DNA from: Methanobrevibacter gottschalkii DSM 11977
GTDB lineage: Archaea; Methanobacteriota; Methanobacteria; Methanobacteriales; Methanobacteriaceae
Direction of reading: 5' to 3'
Assembly (NCBI RefSeq): GCF_003814835.1
Contig: NZ_RKRG01000001.1
Location: 62,001 to 126,000 of the forward strand
DNA length: 64,000 nt
The notes below the pieces were generated by a model. That model searched no databases. It saw only the letters and a program-made list of their open reading frames with translations, and was not told the DNA's origin. A program made the translations under genes and the position numbers. The stretch's first letter is position 1, and every line of letters begins with the position of its first letter. Positions 28,827 through 37,168 of the stretch are shown piece after piece.

Positions 28827-29876
28827 ATGAATATGAAAAGTATGTCAGATAAATTATTAAAAAAAATAAATGAATTATCCACACCTGTTAAAATAATGCA
28901 CGTTTGTGGTTCCCATGAACATACAATAATGGAGAATGGAATTAGAAGTTTACTTCCAGATGAAATAGAAATCATTGCAGGACCCGGATGTCCTGTTTGT
29001 GTAGTTCCCTCTCGTGAAATTGATGAAGCTTTAGAATTAATTGATAGAGGAGTTACAATTACAACCTTCGGAGATATGTTAAGAGTTCCGGGTTCTGAAA
29101 GATCACTTGCAGATGCGAAAGCTGAAGGAGGAGATGTTAGAGTAGTTTATGGAATAAATAGAGCTATTGAAATATCTGAAAAAGAAGATAATGATGTTGC
29201 ATTCATATCTGCAGGTTTTGAAACAACTGCACCAACCACTGCTGCCGAACTATTAGCAACACCTCCTGAAAATTTCTCAGTACTATCATGTCACAGATTA
29301 ATACCACCAGCTATTGATTTTTTAATTAATTCTGGAGAGACAAGTCTAAATGCATTAATTGAACCTGGGCATGTTTGTACAATTATTGGAACTAGACCGT
29401 TTGAATATTTCTCAAAAGAGTTTGGAATTCCTCAAGCTGTAGCGGGTTTTAATCCATTAGACATATTAATGTCTGTATATATGATTTTAAGACAAATTCA
29501 TAATGAAACACCAAAAATAGAAAATGAATACACAAGAGCAGTTAGAGAAGAAGGAAATACGATTGCGCAAGAAAAAATGAATCAGGTATTTGAAGTGACC
29601 TCCAGGGAATGGAGAGGATTTCCAAAAATACCAAATTCCATCTTAGAAATTAAAGATGAATTCAGTGAATATAATGCTCGTGAAAAATACGATATTGAAG
29701 TTAAAGATGTTAATGAAGCACCTAAAGGATGTATTTGCGGACCTATTTTAAGAGGACTTGCAAGACCAGAAGACTGTAAGCTATTTAGAAAAACATGCAA
29801 TCCATTACATCCAATCGGAGCTTGTATGGTAAGTAAAGAAGGAACATGCAACATCGCCCACAGATACTCAAGATGA
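28827..29876 (+). CDS. hypD: Hydrogenase maturation protein HypD
   Basis: 349 residues with the complete HypD cysteine set: HVCGSHEHT, AGPGCPVCVVP, and the C-terminal CICGPILRGLARPEDC with further Cys for the 4Fe-4S cluster. HypD with HypC assembles the Fe(CN)2CO part of NiFe hydrogenases, which methanogens use for H2 oxidation. The ribosome site GGTG precedes the ATG. Only 4 bp separate it from the next gene, so the following two genes are probably co-transcribed. Confidence 0.96.
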   Translation: MNMKSMSDKLLKKINELSTPVKIMHVCGSHEHTIMENGIRSLLPDEIEIIAGPGCPVCVVPSREIDEALELIDRGVTITTFGDMLRVPGSERSLADAKAEGGDVRVVYGINRAIEISEKEDNDVAFISAGFETTAPTTAAELLATPPENFSVLSCHRLIPPAIDFLINSGETSLNALIEPGHVCTIIGTRPFEYFSKEFGIPQAVAGFNPLDILMSVYMILRQIHNETPKIENEYTRAVREEGNTIAQEKMNQVFEVTSREWRGFPKIPNSILEIKDEFSEYNAREKYDIEVKDVNEAPKGCICGPILRGLARPEDCKLFRKTCNPLHPIGACMVSKEGTCNIAHRYSR

Positions 29877-29880
29877 TAAT

Positions 29881-30585
29881 ATGACAATTGAAGCAATTGC
29901 AGTTGATATTGATGGAACTATAACTGATGAAAAAAGACAAATCTGTATTTCTGCTATTGAAGCATTAAGAAAAGCAGAATCAAAAGGAATACCAACCATT
30001 ATTGTAACAGGCAATGTTGTTAACTATGCTTATGCTACAGAAGTCCTTATTGGGTGTAGCGGCGGACTTGTAGCAGAAAATGGTGGTGTTGTCTTTAAAG
30101 AAGGTGAAAACAATAATGCTGTTGAAACATTAGTTGAAAGAGCTTTCGTGACATCTGCTGAAGAGCACTTAAAAGATAAATTAGGCGACAAATTTGATAA
30201 ACATGCATCCCACGACAATATGTACAGATTAACCGAAACTGTATTCTATAAAACATTAGATATAAAAGAATTAGAAGATGCATTAAAAGATTTTAAATAC
30301 TTAGACGAACTTGAAATTTATGATAGTGGTTTTGCACTACACATTACCGACAAACGTGTGAATAAAGGAACTTCACTAAAATATTTATGTGAAAGAAATG
30401 GAATAAATATGGAAAATGTTATGGCTATTGGAGATAGTCAAAATGATGAAGATTTCTTAAAACAAGCAGGATACAAAATAGCTGTGGCAAATGCTGAAGA
30501 CAAATTAAAAGATATTAGTACATACACTTGTGAGAATATGTTCGGCGATGGTGTAGCAGAAGCTATTGAAAAATTTGTATTATAG
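29881..30585 (+). CDS. Phosphoglycolate phosphatase, archaeal HAD type
   Basis: 234 residues of the HAD superfamily: nucleophile motif VDIDGTITDEKR at the N-terminus, VTGN for motif II, and GDSQNDEDFL for motif IV. The cap between them matches the Thermoplasma TA0175-type phosphoglycolate phosphatases. Sucrose- or mannosyl-phosphate phosphatases of the Cof class are the alternative. It lies in a likely operon between hypD and the TldE gene. Confidence 0.87.
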   Translation: MTIEAIAVDIDGTITDEKRQICISAIEALRKAESKGIPTIIVTGNVVNYAYATEVLIGCSGGLVAENGGVVFKEGENNNAVETLVERAFVTSAEEHLKDKLGDKFDKHASHDNMYRLTETVFYKTLDIKELEDALKDFKYLDELEIYDSGFALHITDKRVNKGTSLKYLCERNGINMENVMAIGDSQNDEDFLKQAGYKIAVANAEDKLKDISTYTCENMFGDGVAEAIEKFVL

Positions 30586-30592
30586 TGATAAA

Positions 30593-31906
30593 ATGATATA
30601 CGAAATAGCACAAGAAGCAAAAAAAGCAATAGAAAATAATTGTGATGCCTATGAAATATACATTGATGAATCAAAATCCATCCAACTTGACTCCCGAAAA
30701 GAGGAATTAAATTTTGCAAAAGAAGAAATTGACCGTGGAGTAGGCATTAGAGTAATTAAAGACAATAAAATAGGTTTTGCATTCACTTCAAACATGGATA
30801 AAATTGCTGAAACAGCAAAACATTCAATTGAAAACACTAAATTAAATAAAACTGATGAAAATTATGCATTTGCTGAAGTCGAAGAAATCCCAAGTGTTAA
30901 AAAAGTATATGATAAAAAATTTAATGAATTAGATCTTGATGAATCCATTGAATTTTTAAAAAACACAATAGATACAACAATTGACCAAGGATGTGACATA
31001 ACTGGTTCTGGATTTTCAGCAAGTGAAGGAAAATCCCTTATTTTAAACTCGAATGGGGTTTCCATTGAAGATGAAGGTACCGGATTTAGTATTGGATTAT
31101 CTGTAAATATACAAAAAGATGGAAAAATTGCAACAGCGTATAACTCACAATCTTCAAGATTCTTTGATTTGGATGGTGAAAAATTAGCTATCGAAGTGTG
31201 CAATCTTGCTAAAAGTTCTCTTGATACAAAACCAATTGAAACAAATAATTATGATGTTGTTCTTGATTATTATGCTGCAACCGGTCTTCTGCAAACATTT
31301 ATGAATGCATTCAATGGTGAAAATGTTATGAGAGGAAGATCTATCTTAAAAGATAAAATAAATTTCCAAATAGCTAATCCTAATTTAAGCATAATTGACA
31401 ATCCTCTTTTAGAAAAAGGAATGTATACTTCAAAATGTGATGGGGAAGGCATTGTAAGTCAAAAAACTGATTTGATAAAAGATGGAATTCTAAATTCATT
31501 TATTTATGATATTTATACTGCAAACAAATCAGGCGTTAAAACAACATCTAATGGTCTTAGAGGGTCTTATTTAACAACACCTATGATTTCCCCCACAAAC
31601 CTTGAGTTTAAATTTAGTGATATGAAAGATTTATCAGAAATTAAAAATGGTGTTTTAACAACTAGTGTTTTAGGAGCCCATACTGCAAATCCAATTTCAG
31701 GAGATTTTTCAGTTGAAGCAAGTAATGCATTTAAAATAGAAAATGGTGAATTAAGCGAGCCTATTAATAAAGCAATGATTTCAGGAAATATATTTGAAAT
31801 TATGGAAAAAGTAGAAGGATTGCAATCCGAAATAAAACAATATGGCCCATTTATTATTCCTAAATTATTAGTTCACGATTTAAGAGTTGTTGGACAAAAT
31901 CAATAA
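30593..31906 (+). CDS. TldE/PmbA-family protein
   Basis: 437 residues from the ATG of MIYEIAQEAKK, 7 bp after the preceding stop with GTGAT as ribosome site; a longer TTG reading would overlap the phosphatase gene. It has the PmbA/TldE fold with SRKEELNFAKEEIDRGVGIR near the N-terminus and SNGLRGSYLTTPM near residue 310. The HExxxH zinc site of TldD is absent, so this is the non-catalytic partner type. TldD is not in the window. In bacteria the pair degrades unfolded peptides and matures peptides. Confidence 0.87.
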   Translation: MIYEIAQEAKKAIENNCDAYEIYIDESKSIQLDSRKEELNFAKEEIDRGVGIRVIKDNKIGFAFTSNMDKIAETAKHSIENTKLNKTDENYAFAEVEEIPSVKKVYDKKFNELDLDESIEFLKNTIDTTIDQGCDITGSGFSASEGKSLILNSNGVSIEDEGTGFSIGLSVNIQKDGKIATAYNSQSSRFFDLDGEKLAIEVCNLAKSSLDTKPIETNNYDVVLDYYAATGLLQTFMNAFNGENVMRGRSILKDKINFQIANPNLSIIDNPLLEKGMYTSKCDGEGIVSQKTDLIKDGILNSFIYDIYTANKSGVKTTSNGLRGSYLTTPMISPTNLEFKFSDMKDLSEIKNGVLTTSVLGAHTANPISGDFSVEASNAFKIENGELSEPINKAMISGNIFEIMEKVEGLQSEIKQYGPFIIPKLLVHDLRVVGQNQ

Positions 31907-31924
31907 AAAAAAGTTGTAGAAAAA

Positions 31925-32176
31925 TTAAATCTTTTTTAATTTTTCCCTATATCTGCTTATTGTAGATTCATTATAATCAATAGAAAAATAATCTGAAGTT
32001 AACTTTTTGTTATCATCAAATTCTTTTAATTTATCTTCCATAATCTTATCAATTTCTTTATCTAATTTTCTTATTTGATTTTCAAAAGAAAATTCTGAAT
32101 TTCTCATATTAATATTAGTTTTGCGAGAAATTCTTTCAATTTCTTTATCCAGATCAAACTCTTCATTTTTAGGCAT
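31925..32176 (-). CDS. Small charged coiled-coil-like protein
   Basis: 83 residues, over 40 percent charged, with heptad-like spacing over most of its length (EIERISRKTN, IRKLDKEIDKIMEDKLKEF). No domain is recognised. It follows the GyrI-like gene by 8 bp with GGTG ahead of its ATG, so it is probably the last gene of the moeA operon. Its cocodirectional placement and ribosome site make it likely to be real. Confidence 0.55.
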   Translation of the reverse strand: MPKNEEFDLDKEIERISRKTNINMRNSEFSFENQIRKLDKEIDKIMEDKLKEFDDNKKLTSDYFSIDYNESTISRYREKLKKI

Positions 32177-32184
32177 TTAAACAC

Positions 32185-32646
32185 CTACATTTCAATAATA
32201 GGCAATTGAATCTCAGTTATGTATTCTTTTTCATCATCACAATTATGAACATTTTTTATTAAAACTTCTTTAGGTGATCCGATAATATCATAGTGATTTT
32301 CCTGAGCAATATCAACTAATTTTTCATAAGTTTCCATTATACTATCTGCAGAGCCATAATGAATACCGGATAAAACTTTGTTTGAAATCATGTCAACAAC
32401 ACGAATTCTATCTGTTTCATTAGCATCTTCTTTAATTGGAATGCTTACATCAAATACTGCATCCCCCTTATTGACTTGATGTCTTGGTGAGAAATAAACA
32501 ATGAATGGTTCACCAGCAGTTTCGATCTCTTCAGCATCAACCCAACCCATTAACATTGAAAGGAAAATTTCTAAATCAGTAATTGGAGTTTTACAATTAA
32601 TAACAGCTAATTTTTGTTCTGGAATTACTTTAACTTCACTTTCCAT
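32185..32646 (-). CDS. GyrI-like small-molecule-binding protein
   Basis: 153 residues with the stand-alone GyrI/effector-binding fold. It begins VKVIPEQKLAVINCKTPI, has GEPFIVYF in the middle, and ends with an IQLPI strand, as in the C-terminal domain of BmrR and AraC-type regulators. There is no DNA-binding domain. It lies between moeA and the small coiled-coil gene. It may bind a hydrophobic ligand or modulate another protein; the ligand is unknown. Confidence 0.75.
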   Translation of the reverse strand: MESEVKVIPEQKLAVINCKTPITDLEIFLSMLMGWVDAEEIETAGEPFIVYFSPRHQVNKGDAVFDVSIPIKEDANETDRIRVVDMISNKVLSGIHYGSADSIMETYEKLVDIAQENHYDIIGSPKEVLIKNVHNCDDEKEYITEIQLPIIEM

Positions 32647-32674
32647 TTTTACACCTTTACAGTATTTTATAATA

Positions 32675-33898
32675 TTAATTAAATAAATAAACTTCTACTT
32701 CTTCACCTTCATCTAAAAGTTCAACAGATTTTGGAACTTTTACATAACCATCAGCAGTTGAAAGTGAAAATATTGCACCTGAATCTTTAAATATTGGATG
32801 GATATCCTTTCCATCTACTTTAACAAGTTGATATTGCATTCTTCCAACAGGAGAATGAATTCTTCTAGTCATTTTGCCTTTAACAGTGTCAAGTTCAAAA
32901 TCCTTATCAATACCAGCCAATTTAGTTAACGGTTCTGCAATAAATGCATTAAATATCATTAAAGCAGAAACAGGATTTCCCGGAAGACCAATGACCAATT
33001 TATCTTCAATTACTCCAATGATAGTTGGTTTACCTGGTTGAACTGAAATACCATGAATATAAACTTCACCCAATTCTTCTAAAACGCTGTTTAAAACATC
33101 TCCAAGACCTGCAGAAGTTCCACCAGAACAAATTATAATGTCCGCTTCTTTTAAAGCATCAGTTATTTTATGTTTAACTTCATCATAATTATCCCTCATA
33201 ATGCCTAAAAAATGAGCGTCTGCACCACAAGAAATAGCGGCGTTTTTAATCATGCCTCCGTTAACATCATATATTTTACCGTAGGTTAATCCTTCTCCTT
33301 GAAGAGAAATTTCATTTCCAGAAGATATCACTCCCAAAATAGGTTTTTTATACACCTCAATAGTTTCAAAACCTTGTGAAAGCAATACTCCAATTTTACC
33401 GGGATTTAAGAAATCTCCTTTTTTAAGAATTAATTTACCTTCCTCAATATCAGATCCTTTACGAGCAACATCCTGTGTAGGAGTAGCAGTAGTTAATAAA
33501 TTAACTTTACCATCTGATTTTTCAGCATACTCCACCATTACAACAGACTCTGCACCTTCCGGCATTGCTGCACCAGTACTAATCTCAATACATTTTCCTT
33601 TTTCAACCTTTTTATCAGTAGTTGCACCTGCCTCTAAAAAATCAATTACATCCAATGTTTTAGGAGATTCTTCAGATGCTCCAAAACTATCTTCAGCAAG
33701 TATTGCAAATCCATCTTTTAAAGCTTTATCAAAGGGTGGAAAATCCATTTTTGAATAAACATCCTCAAATAAAATTCTTCCGTATGATTCTGTAACAAGA
33801 ATTTCTTCACTTTGTTGATTTAATTTTTCATCAAATAATTTTTGAATAATTTCAGTAGCTTCATCACATTCTTTAATTTTTAAAAATTCGGTACCCAT
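32675..33898 (-). CDS. moeA: Molybdopterin molybdotransferase
   Basis: 407 residues from the ATG of MGTEFLKI, chosen because GGTGAT precedes it. Domain order is as in MoeA: VTESYGRILFEDVYS with PPFDKALKDGFAI, then the MogA-like domain with GVISSGNE and SGGTSAGLGD, then a C-terminal beta domain. It inserts molybdate or tungstate into molybdopterin for formylmethanofuran dehydrogenase and formate dehydrogenase in methanogens. The Asp in the usual FDxSxMDG(F/Y)A motif is kept but Ser/Met are replaced (FDKALKDGFA). Confidence 0.92.
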   Translation of the reverse strand: MGTEFLKIKECDEATEIIQKLFDEKLNQQSEEILVTESYGRILFEDVYSKMDFPPFDKALKDGFAILAEDSFGASEESPKTLDVIDFLEAGATTDKKVEKGKCIEISTGAAMPEGAESVVMVEYAEKSDGKVNLLTTATPTQDVARKGSDIEEGKLILKKGDFLNPGKIGVLLSQGFETIEVYKKPILGVISSGNEISLQGEGLTYGKIYDVNGGMIKNAAISCGADAHFLGIMRDNYDEVKHKITDALKEADIIICSGGTSAGLGDVLNSVLEELGEVYIHGISVQPGKPTIIGVIEDKLVIGLPGNPVSALMIFNAFIAEPLTKLAGIDKDFELDTVKGKMTRRIHSPVGRMQYQLVKVDGKDIHPIFKDSGAIFSLSTADGYVKVPKSVELLDEGEEVEVYLFN

Positions 33899-34009
33899 AA
33901 TCACCACTTATATAACATACAATAAATTAATATATAATATATTGATAAATATATAAATAATTTAATTTTATTTAAAGATATAATTTTATTATAATTTGGA
34001 GGAGAGTAT

Positions 34010-34315
34010 TTGTCTAAACCTAATCAAAATCAACAACAAGAATATAGAAGAGTGAGAACTCCTAAAAAAGGTGAAATTCCTGGAGTAGTTGAACAAATTA
34101 TGGGACACGGAAAATTAAAAGTTCGTTGTGCTGATGGAAATATGAGAATGACTAGAATCCCTGGAAAAATGAAAAAACGTATTTGGATTCGTGAAGGAGA
34201 CGTGATCCTTGTAAAGCCATGGGATTTCCAATCTGATGAAAAAGCTGATGTAATTTGGAGATACACCAAAACCGAATCAAATTGGCTTGAAAGAAAAGGC
34301 TACTTAAAAATGTAG
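34010..34315 (+). CDS. Translation initiation factor aIF-1A
   Basis: 101 residues with the S1/OB fold: IPGVVEQIMGHGKLKVRCADG, RIPGKMKKRIWIREGDVILV and KPWDFQSDEKADVIWRY are diagnostic. The start codon is TTG behind a strong GGAGGAG site. It heads a cluster of information-processing genes: RIO kinase next, with the KH protein and topoisomerase VI further on. Confidence 0.96.
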   Translation: MSKPNQNQQQEYRRVRTPKKGEIPGVVEQIMGHGKLKVRCADGNMRMTRIPGKMKKRIWIREGDVILVKPWDFQSDEKADVIWRYTKTESNWLERKGYLKM

Positions 34316-34340
34316 TCTATTACTTATTTTTTTGATTTTA

Positions 34341-35111
34341 ATGGATTCGAAAATAGCTAAAGCAGATGCAAAACATGAAAAATTACATTCCCAGAAAAGA
34401 AAGAAAGATAGTTCTGATAGGAAAGTGGGGAATGAAATTTTCGATAAAATAACATTAGAAACACTATATAAATTAGCTAACCAAGGACATATCGATATTT
34501 TAAATGGTGCTATTAGCACCGGTAAAGAAGCCAATGTACTTACAGGCATTACTGATGATGGAAAATTTATAGCAGTCAAAGTTTATAGAATTGCTACATC
34601 TGATTTTAAAAAAATGGATTATTACCTTAAAGGAGATCCTAGATTTAATCTTAAAACCAAAAATAAGAGAAAAATTATTTATTCATGGGTTACAAAAGAA
34701 TTTAAAAATTTAACCCGCCTTGAATCTGCAGGAGTTAAAGTACCTCACCCAATTACAAGTGCAAATAATGTATTATTAATTGAATTTATTGGAGATGAAA
34801 ATGGAAATCCTGCACAACCTGTTAAGAATCAACCACCTAAAAATTCTGAAGAATTTTTCAAGAAGTTACTTATAAATCTAAAATTATTTGTAAATGAAGC
34901 AAAATTAGTGCATGGCGATTTGTCAAATTATAATATATTAAATAAAGATGAAGAGCCTGTAATTATTGATGTTTCACAATCTGTTGTTTTAGATAATCCG
35001 ATTTCAAGAGAACTTCTTGAAAGAGACATTAACACACTTGTTCGTGAATATACTAAACTTGGTGTTAAAACTAGTTTTGAAGAAATTTGGGAATATGTGA
35101 ATCCCCGGTAA
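34341..35111 (+). CDS. rio1: RIO1-type serine/threonine protein kinase
   Basis: 256 residues. The ATP loop is STGKEANVL, the hinge region follows ESAGVKVPHP, the catalytic loop is VHGDLSNYNIL and the metal loop IIDVSQSV. RIO1 acts in late maturation of the small ribosomal subunit. The start is the ATG for MDSKIAKADAKH; an upstream TTG in frame lacks a ribosome site. In many archaea the next gene is the KH (Dim2) protein, which here lies 3.9 kb away. Confidence 0.93.
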   Translation: MDSKIAKADAKHEKLHSQKRKKDSSDRKVGNEIFDKITLETLYKLANQGHIDILNGAISTGKEANVLTGITDDGKFIAVKVYRIATSDFKKMDYYLKGDPRFNLKTKNKRKIIYSWVTKEFKNLTRLESAGVKVPHPITSANNVLLIEFIGDENGNPAQPVKNQPPKNSEEFFKKLLINLKLFVNEAKLVHGDLSNYNILNKDEEPVIIDVSQSVVLDNPISRELLERDINTLVREYTKLGVKTSFEEIWEYVNPR

Positions 35112-35135
35112 AAGATGTTTTACTTAGATGAAAAA

Positions 35136-35154
35136 TACTTTTCAAATGATCTCT
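35136..35154 (+). promoter_or_regulatory. Shared 19-bp motif, copy 2
   Basis: TACTTTTCAAATGATCTCT, one base different from the copy before top6B. It lies 24 bp after the rio1 stop and 39 bp before the ATG of the integrase remnant. Just ahead of it is a small perfect hairpin, GTAAAA-GATG-TTTTAC. Confidence 0.4.
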
Positions 35155-35193
35155 GTTAACATTTTTTATAGAAAAACTATAAAGGTGTTAACT

Positions 35194-35604
35194 ATGAGTA
35201 ATAACGAACTGTTGAAAACCGTTGCTATAAGCTGTAACCATTCAGAAAAAACACAAAGAATATATAGATTAGAATTGACCCAATATGCTTCCTATTTTAA
35301 TCAGAATCTGCATGAACTATTAGCTGAAGCAGAATAAGATGAAAACAACAACATTAAATGGAAACACCACCGTGTAAAAGCAAAATTAACAGAATACCGA
35401 AACCACCTTCTGCAAAAATATGCGTTAAACACAGTCAAAAAAAAAAACACATGACTGGCATGACTAAATTTTACAGATCCTATGACTTTGAAATACAGAA
35501 ATTGCCTATGATAAATGAAAATACAATGCAAAAACCACAGCAGATTTATTTTAAGGACTTGCCGGACAAGGAAATTATAAAAGAGGATGTAATTTTATTT
35601 TTTT
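35194..35604 (+). pseudogene. Broken tyrosine recombinase (integrase), N-terminal remnant
   Basis: An intact ribosome site (AAGGTG) and ATG open a reading frame resembling the core-binding domain of tyrosine recombinases (KTQRIYRLELTQYASYF, then LHELLAEAE). It stops at TAA 35335-35337. The same frame continues in register (IKWKHHRVKAKLTEYRNHLL) until a run of A at about 35441-35452. There the frame must shift to continue (FYRSYDFEIQKLP, then IYFKDLPDKEIIKE). The catalytic domain with its R-H-R-Y residues is missing. So there is at least one nonsense mutation, one frameshift and a 3' deletion. It marks a past insertion downstream of rio1. Confidence 0.72.
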
Positions 35605-35755
35605 AATTTTTCAGGAAAAATAAACTGTATTTCATTATATCTAACTATAGCTAACTCTGAATCTGACTGTTGCATTTACTTATCTTTTTTATTGTTCTCA
35701 TAACAATTATGACACTAGATAATTGAGTGGGATACATTCTAATCCAACAAGACAT

Positions 35756-37042
35756 TTATCGCAAACATCCTATTGGAATAACTTTCACTCCATCAGCTCT
35801 TGTATAAGCCAGTTCACCACCAGTAATCACCGCTAGAAAACTTGGCTCTTCTAAATCAATCTTTTTGTTTTCAACACTTTTTTTAATCAAATCTTTTAGT
35901 TTAAGTAAATTTCCTGCTCCATTATCGATTTCTCGGTTGCCCAATTTAAATTCTATCAATGCATATCTGCCATCATTTAGATATATGACACAATCCGCTT
36001 CAAGCCCGCTGTCGTCATTGTAATATAATACTTTACCATTGACTGAACTTGAGTAAACAAGCAGGTCACGTATGCATAGATTTTCAAATATGAATCCGAA
36101 TGTTTCGAAATCTTTCAATAATTTTTCAGGTGTTAGGTTAAGACTTGCCACTGCTATTGATGGGTCAATGAATTCTTTTTTGTAGGATTTTCTGATGGTG
36201 TTTGCGGATCTGATGTTTGGTGACCATGCAGGAATGTTTTGGATTACATATAACCTTTCAAGAGCATCAATATAGGAATTGAATGTAGGCAATGAAATAT
36301 CAGCATATTCTGTTTTTATATCTTTCATTAATGTTTTTTTAGTTGCAAGTGTAGATATGTTTCTAGCGTAGGATTTTAGAATAGTTTTTACTCTTTGAGG
36401 ACTGCGTTTAACCCCATCCACTTCTGAAACATCACTATTGCATATTATATCGATATAATTTGATACAATTGCCAATTGCTGTTTTTTGGTTTTTTTGTTT
36501 AGTGATTCTGGCCATCCCCCTCTGCATGCGGCAAATATCAAATCAGGTATTGTTAAGTTTGAAGTTACACCATCAATGTTTAAATCATCATTATCAAACA
36601 AATCGATTAATGAGATTTCACCTGTGGATTCACCACTTTCATACAGACTCATTGGGCGCATCACTATCCTTTTTATTCTGCCTGCTCCCGAGTGCACAAT
36701 TTTACTTTCATCAACTATTGTCGATCCTGTTAAAATATACAGTCCGTCTTCATCTGATTCATCTACCAAATATCTAACAGTACCCCACAGTTCTGGTGCC
36801 ATCTGCCATTCGTCAATCAGCATTGGCTTTTCACCTTTCAGAAGTTCTATGGGATTGGTATCTGCAAGTTTTAAGTAAGATTTTCCATGAACGGGATGTT
36901 GTAGTTCTTTTAGGCTTTTGCATTGCTGTTTTGCTGTTGTAGTCTTACCACACCACTTCGGACCAGTTATTAGAACAGCACCCATGTATTCTAGAGATTC
37001 TTTCAGTTCCTGGTCAGTATATCTTGGTAAATATTTTTTCAT
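35756..37042 (-). CDS. AAA ATPase with DUF4143 C-terminal domain
   Basis: 428 residues. The Walker A motif GPKWCGKTTT is near residue 27 and Walker B is PMLIDEWQ. A winged-helix-like middle follows, and the C-terminal part (LEADCVIYLNDGRYALIEFKLG) resembles the nuclease-like DUF4143 fold, with D and ExK present. I use the second ATG (MKKYLPRYTDQE), preceded by GTGAT; the earlier ATG at 37072 lies within the upstream 23-bp repeats. Proteins of this family occur in many copies in gut microbes, often with toxin-antitoxin or mobile regions. Function unknown. Confidence 0.8.
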   Translation of the reverse strand: MKKYLPRYTDQELKESLEYMGAVLITGPKWCGKTTTAKQQCKSLKELQHPVHGKSYLKLADTNPIELLKGEKPMLIDEWQMAPELWGTVRYLVDESDEDGLYILTGSTIVDESKIVHSGAGRIKRIVMRPMSLYESGESTGEISLIDLFDNDDLNIDGVTSNLTIPDLIFAACRGGWPESLNKKTKKQQLAIVSNYIDIICNSDVSEVDGVKRSPQRVKTILKSYARNISTLATKKTLMKDIKTEYADISLPTFNSYIDALERLYVIQNIPAWSPNIRSANTIRKSYKKEFIDPSIAVASLNLTPEKLLKDFETFGFIFENLCIRDLLVYSSSVNGKVLYYNDDSGLEADCVIYLNDGRYALIEFKLGNREIDNGAGNLLKLKDLIKKSVENKKIDLEEPSFLAVITGGELAYTRADGVKVIPIGCLR

Positions 37043-37053
37043 ATTAATCACTT

Positions 37054-37168
37054 TTTTATATTTTTCACCCATTTTATTTTATACTTTTCACTAAATTTAT
37101 TTTATACTTTTCATCATATAAATTTTATGTTTTTCATATAATTTATTTTATACTTTTCATCCATTTAA
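37054..37168 (-). repeat. Five tandem 23-bp direct repeats (iteron-like)
   Basis: The core TTTTATACTTTTCA (plus-strand reading) starts at 37054, 37077, 37100, 37123 and 37146, an exact period of 23 bp. Copies 2, 3 and 5 have identical cores; copy 1 (TTTTATATTTTTCA) and copy 4 (TTTTATGTTTTTCA) differ at one or two bases. The last nine bases of each unit vary. The array begins 12 bp upstream of the ATPase start codon and reads on that strand as TGAAAAGTATAAAA, with a TATA-like core in each unit. It could bind a protein cooperatively (autoregulation or an origin) or serve as repeated promoter elements. Confidence 0.9.

Noticed and set aside
35358-35606. Open frame of 82 codons considered as a separate gene
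   Set aside because: Its C-terminal half continues the integrase similarity in a shifted frame and it has no ribosome site; it is part of the pseudogene.
37043-37072. Upstream ATG that would lengthen the ATPase by ten residues
   Set aside because: It lies in the first 23-bp repeat unit and lacks a ribosome site; the internal ATG at 37042 has GTGAT before it.
37054-37168. Repeat array considered as a CRISPR
   Set aside because: Units are 23 bp head to tail with only nine variable bases between cores, no 30-40 bp spacers, and no cas genes nearby.
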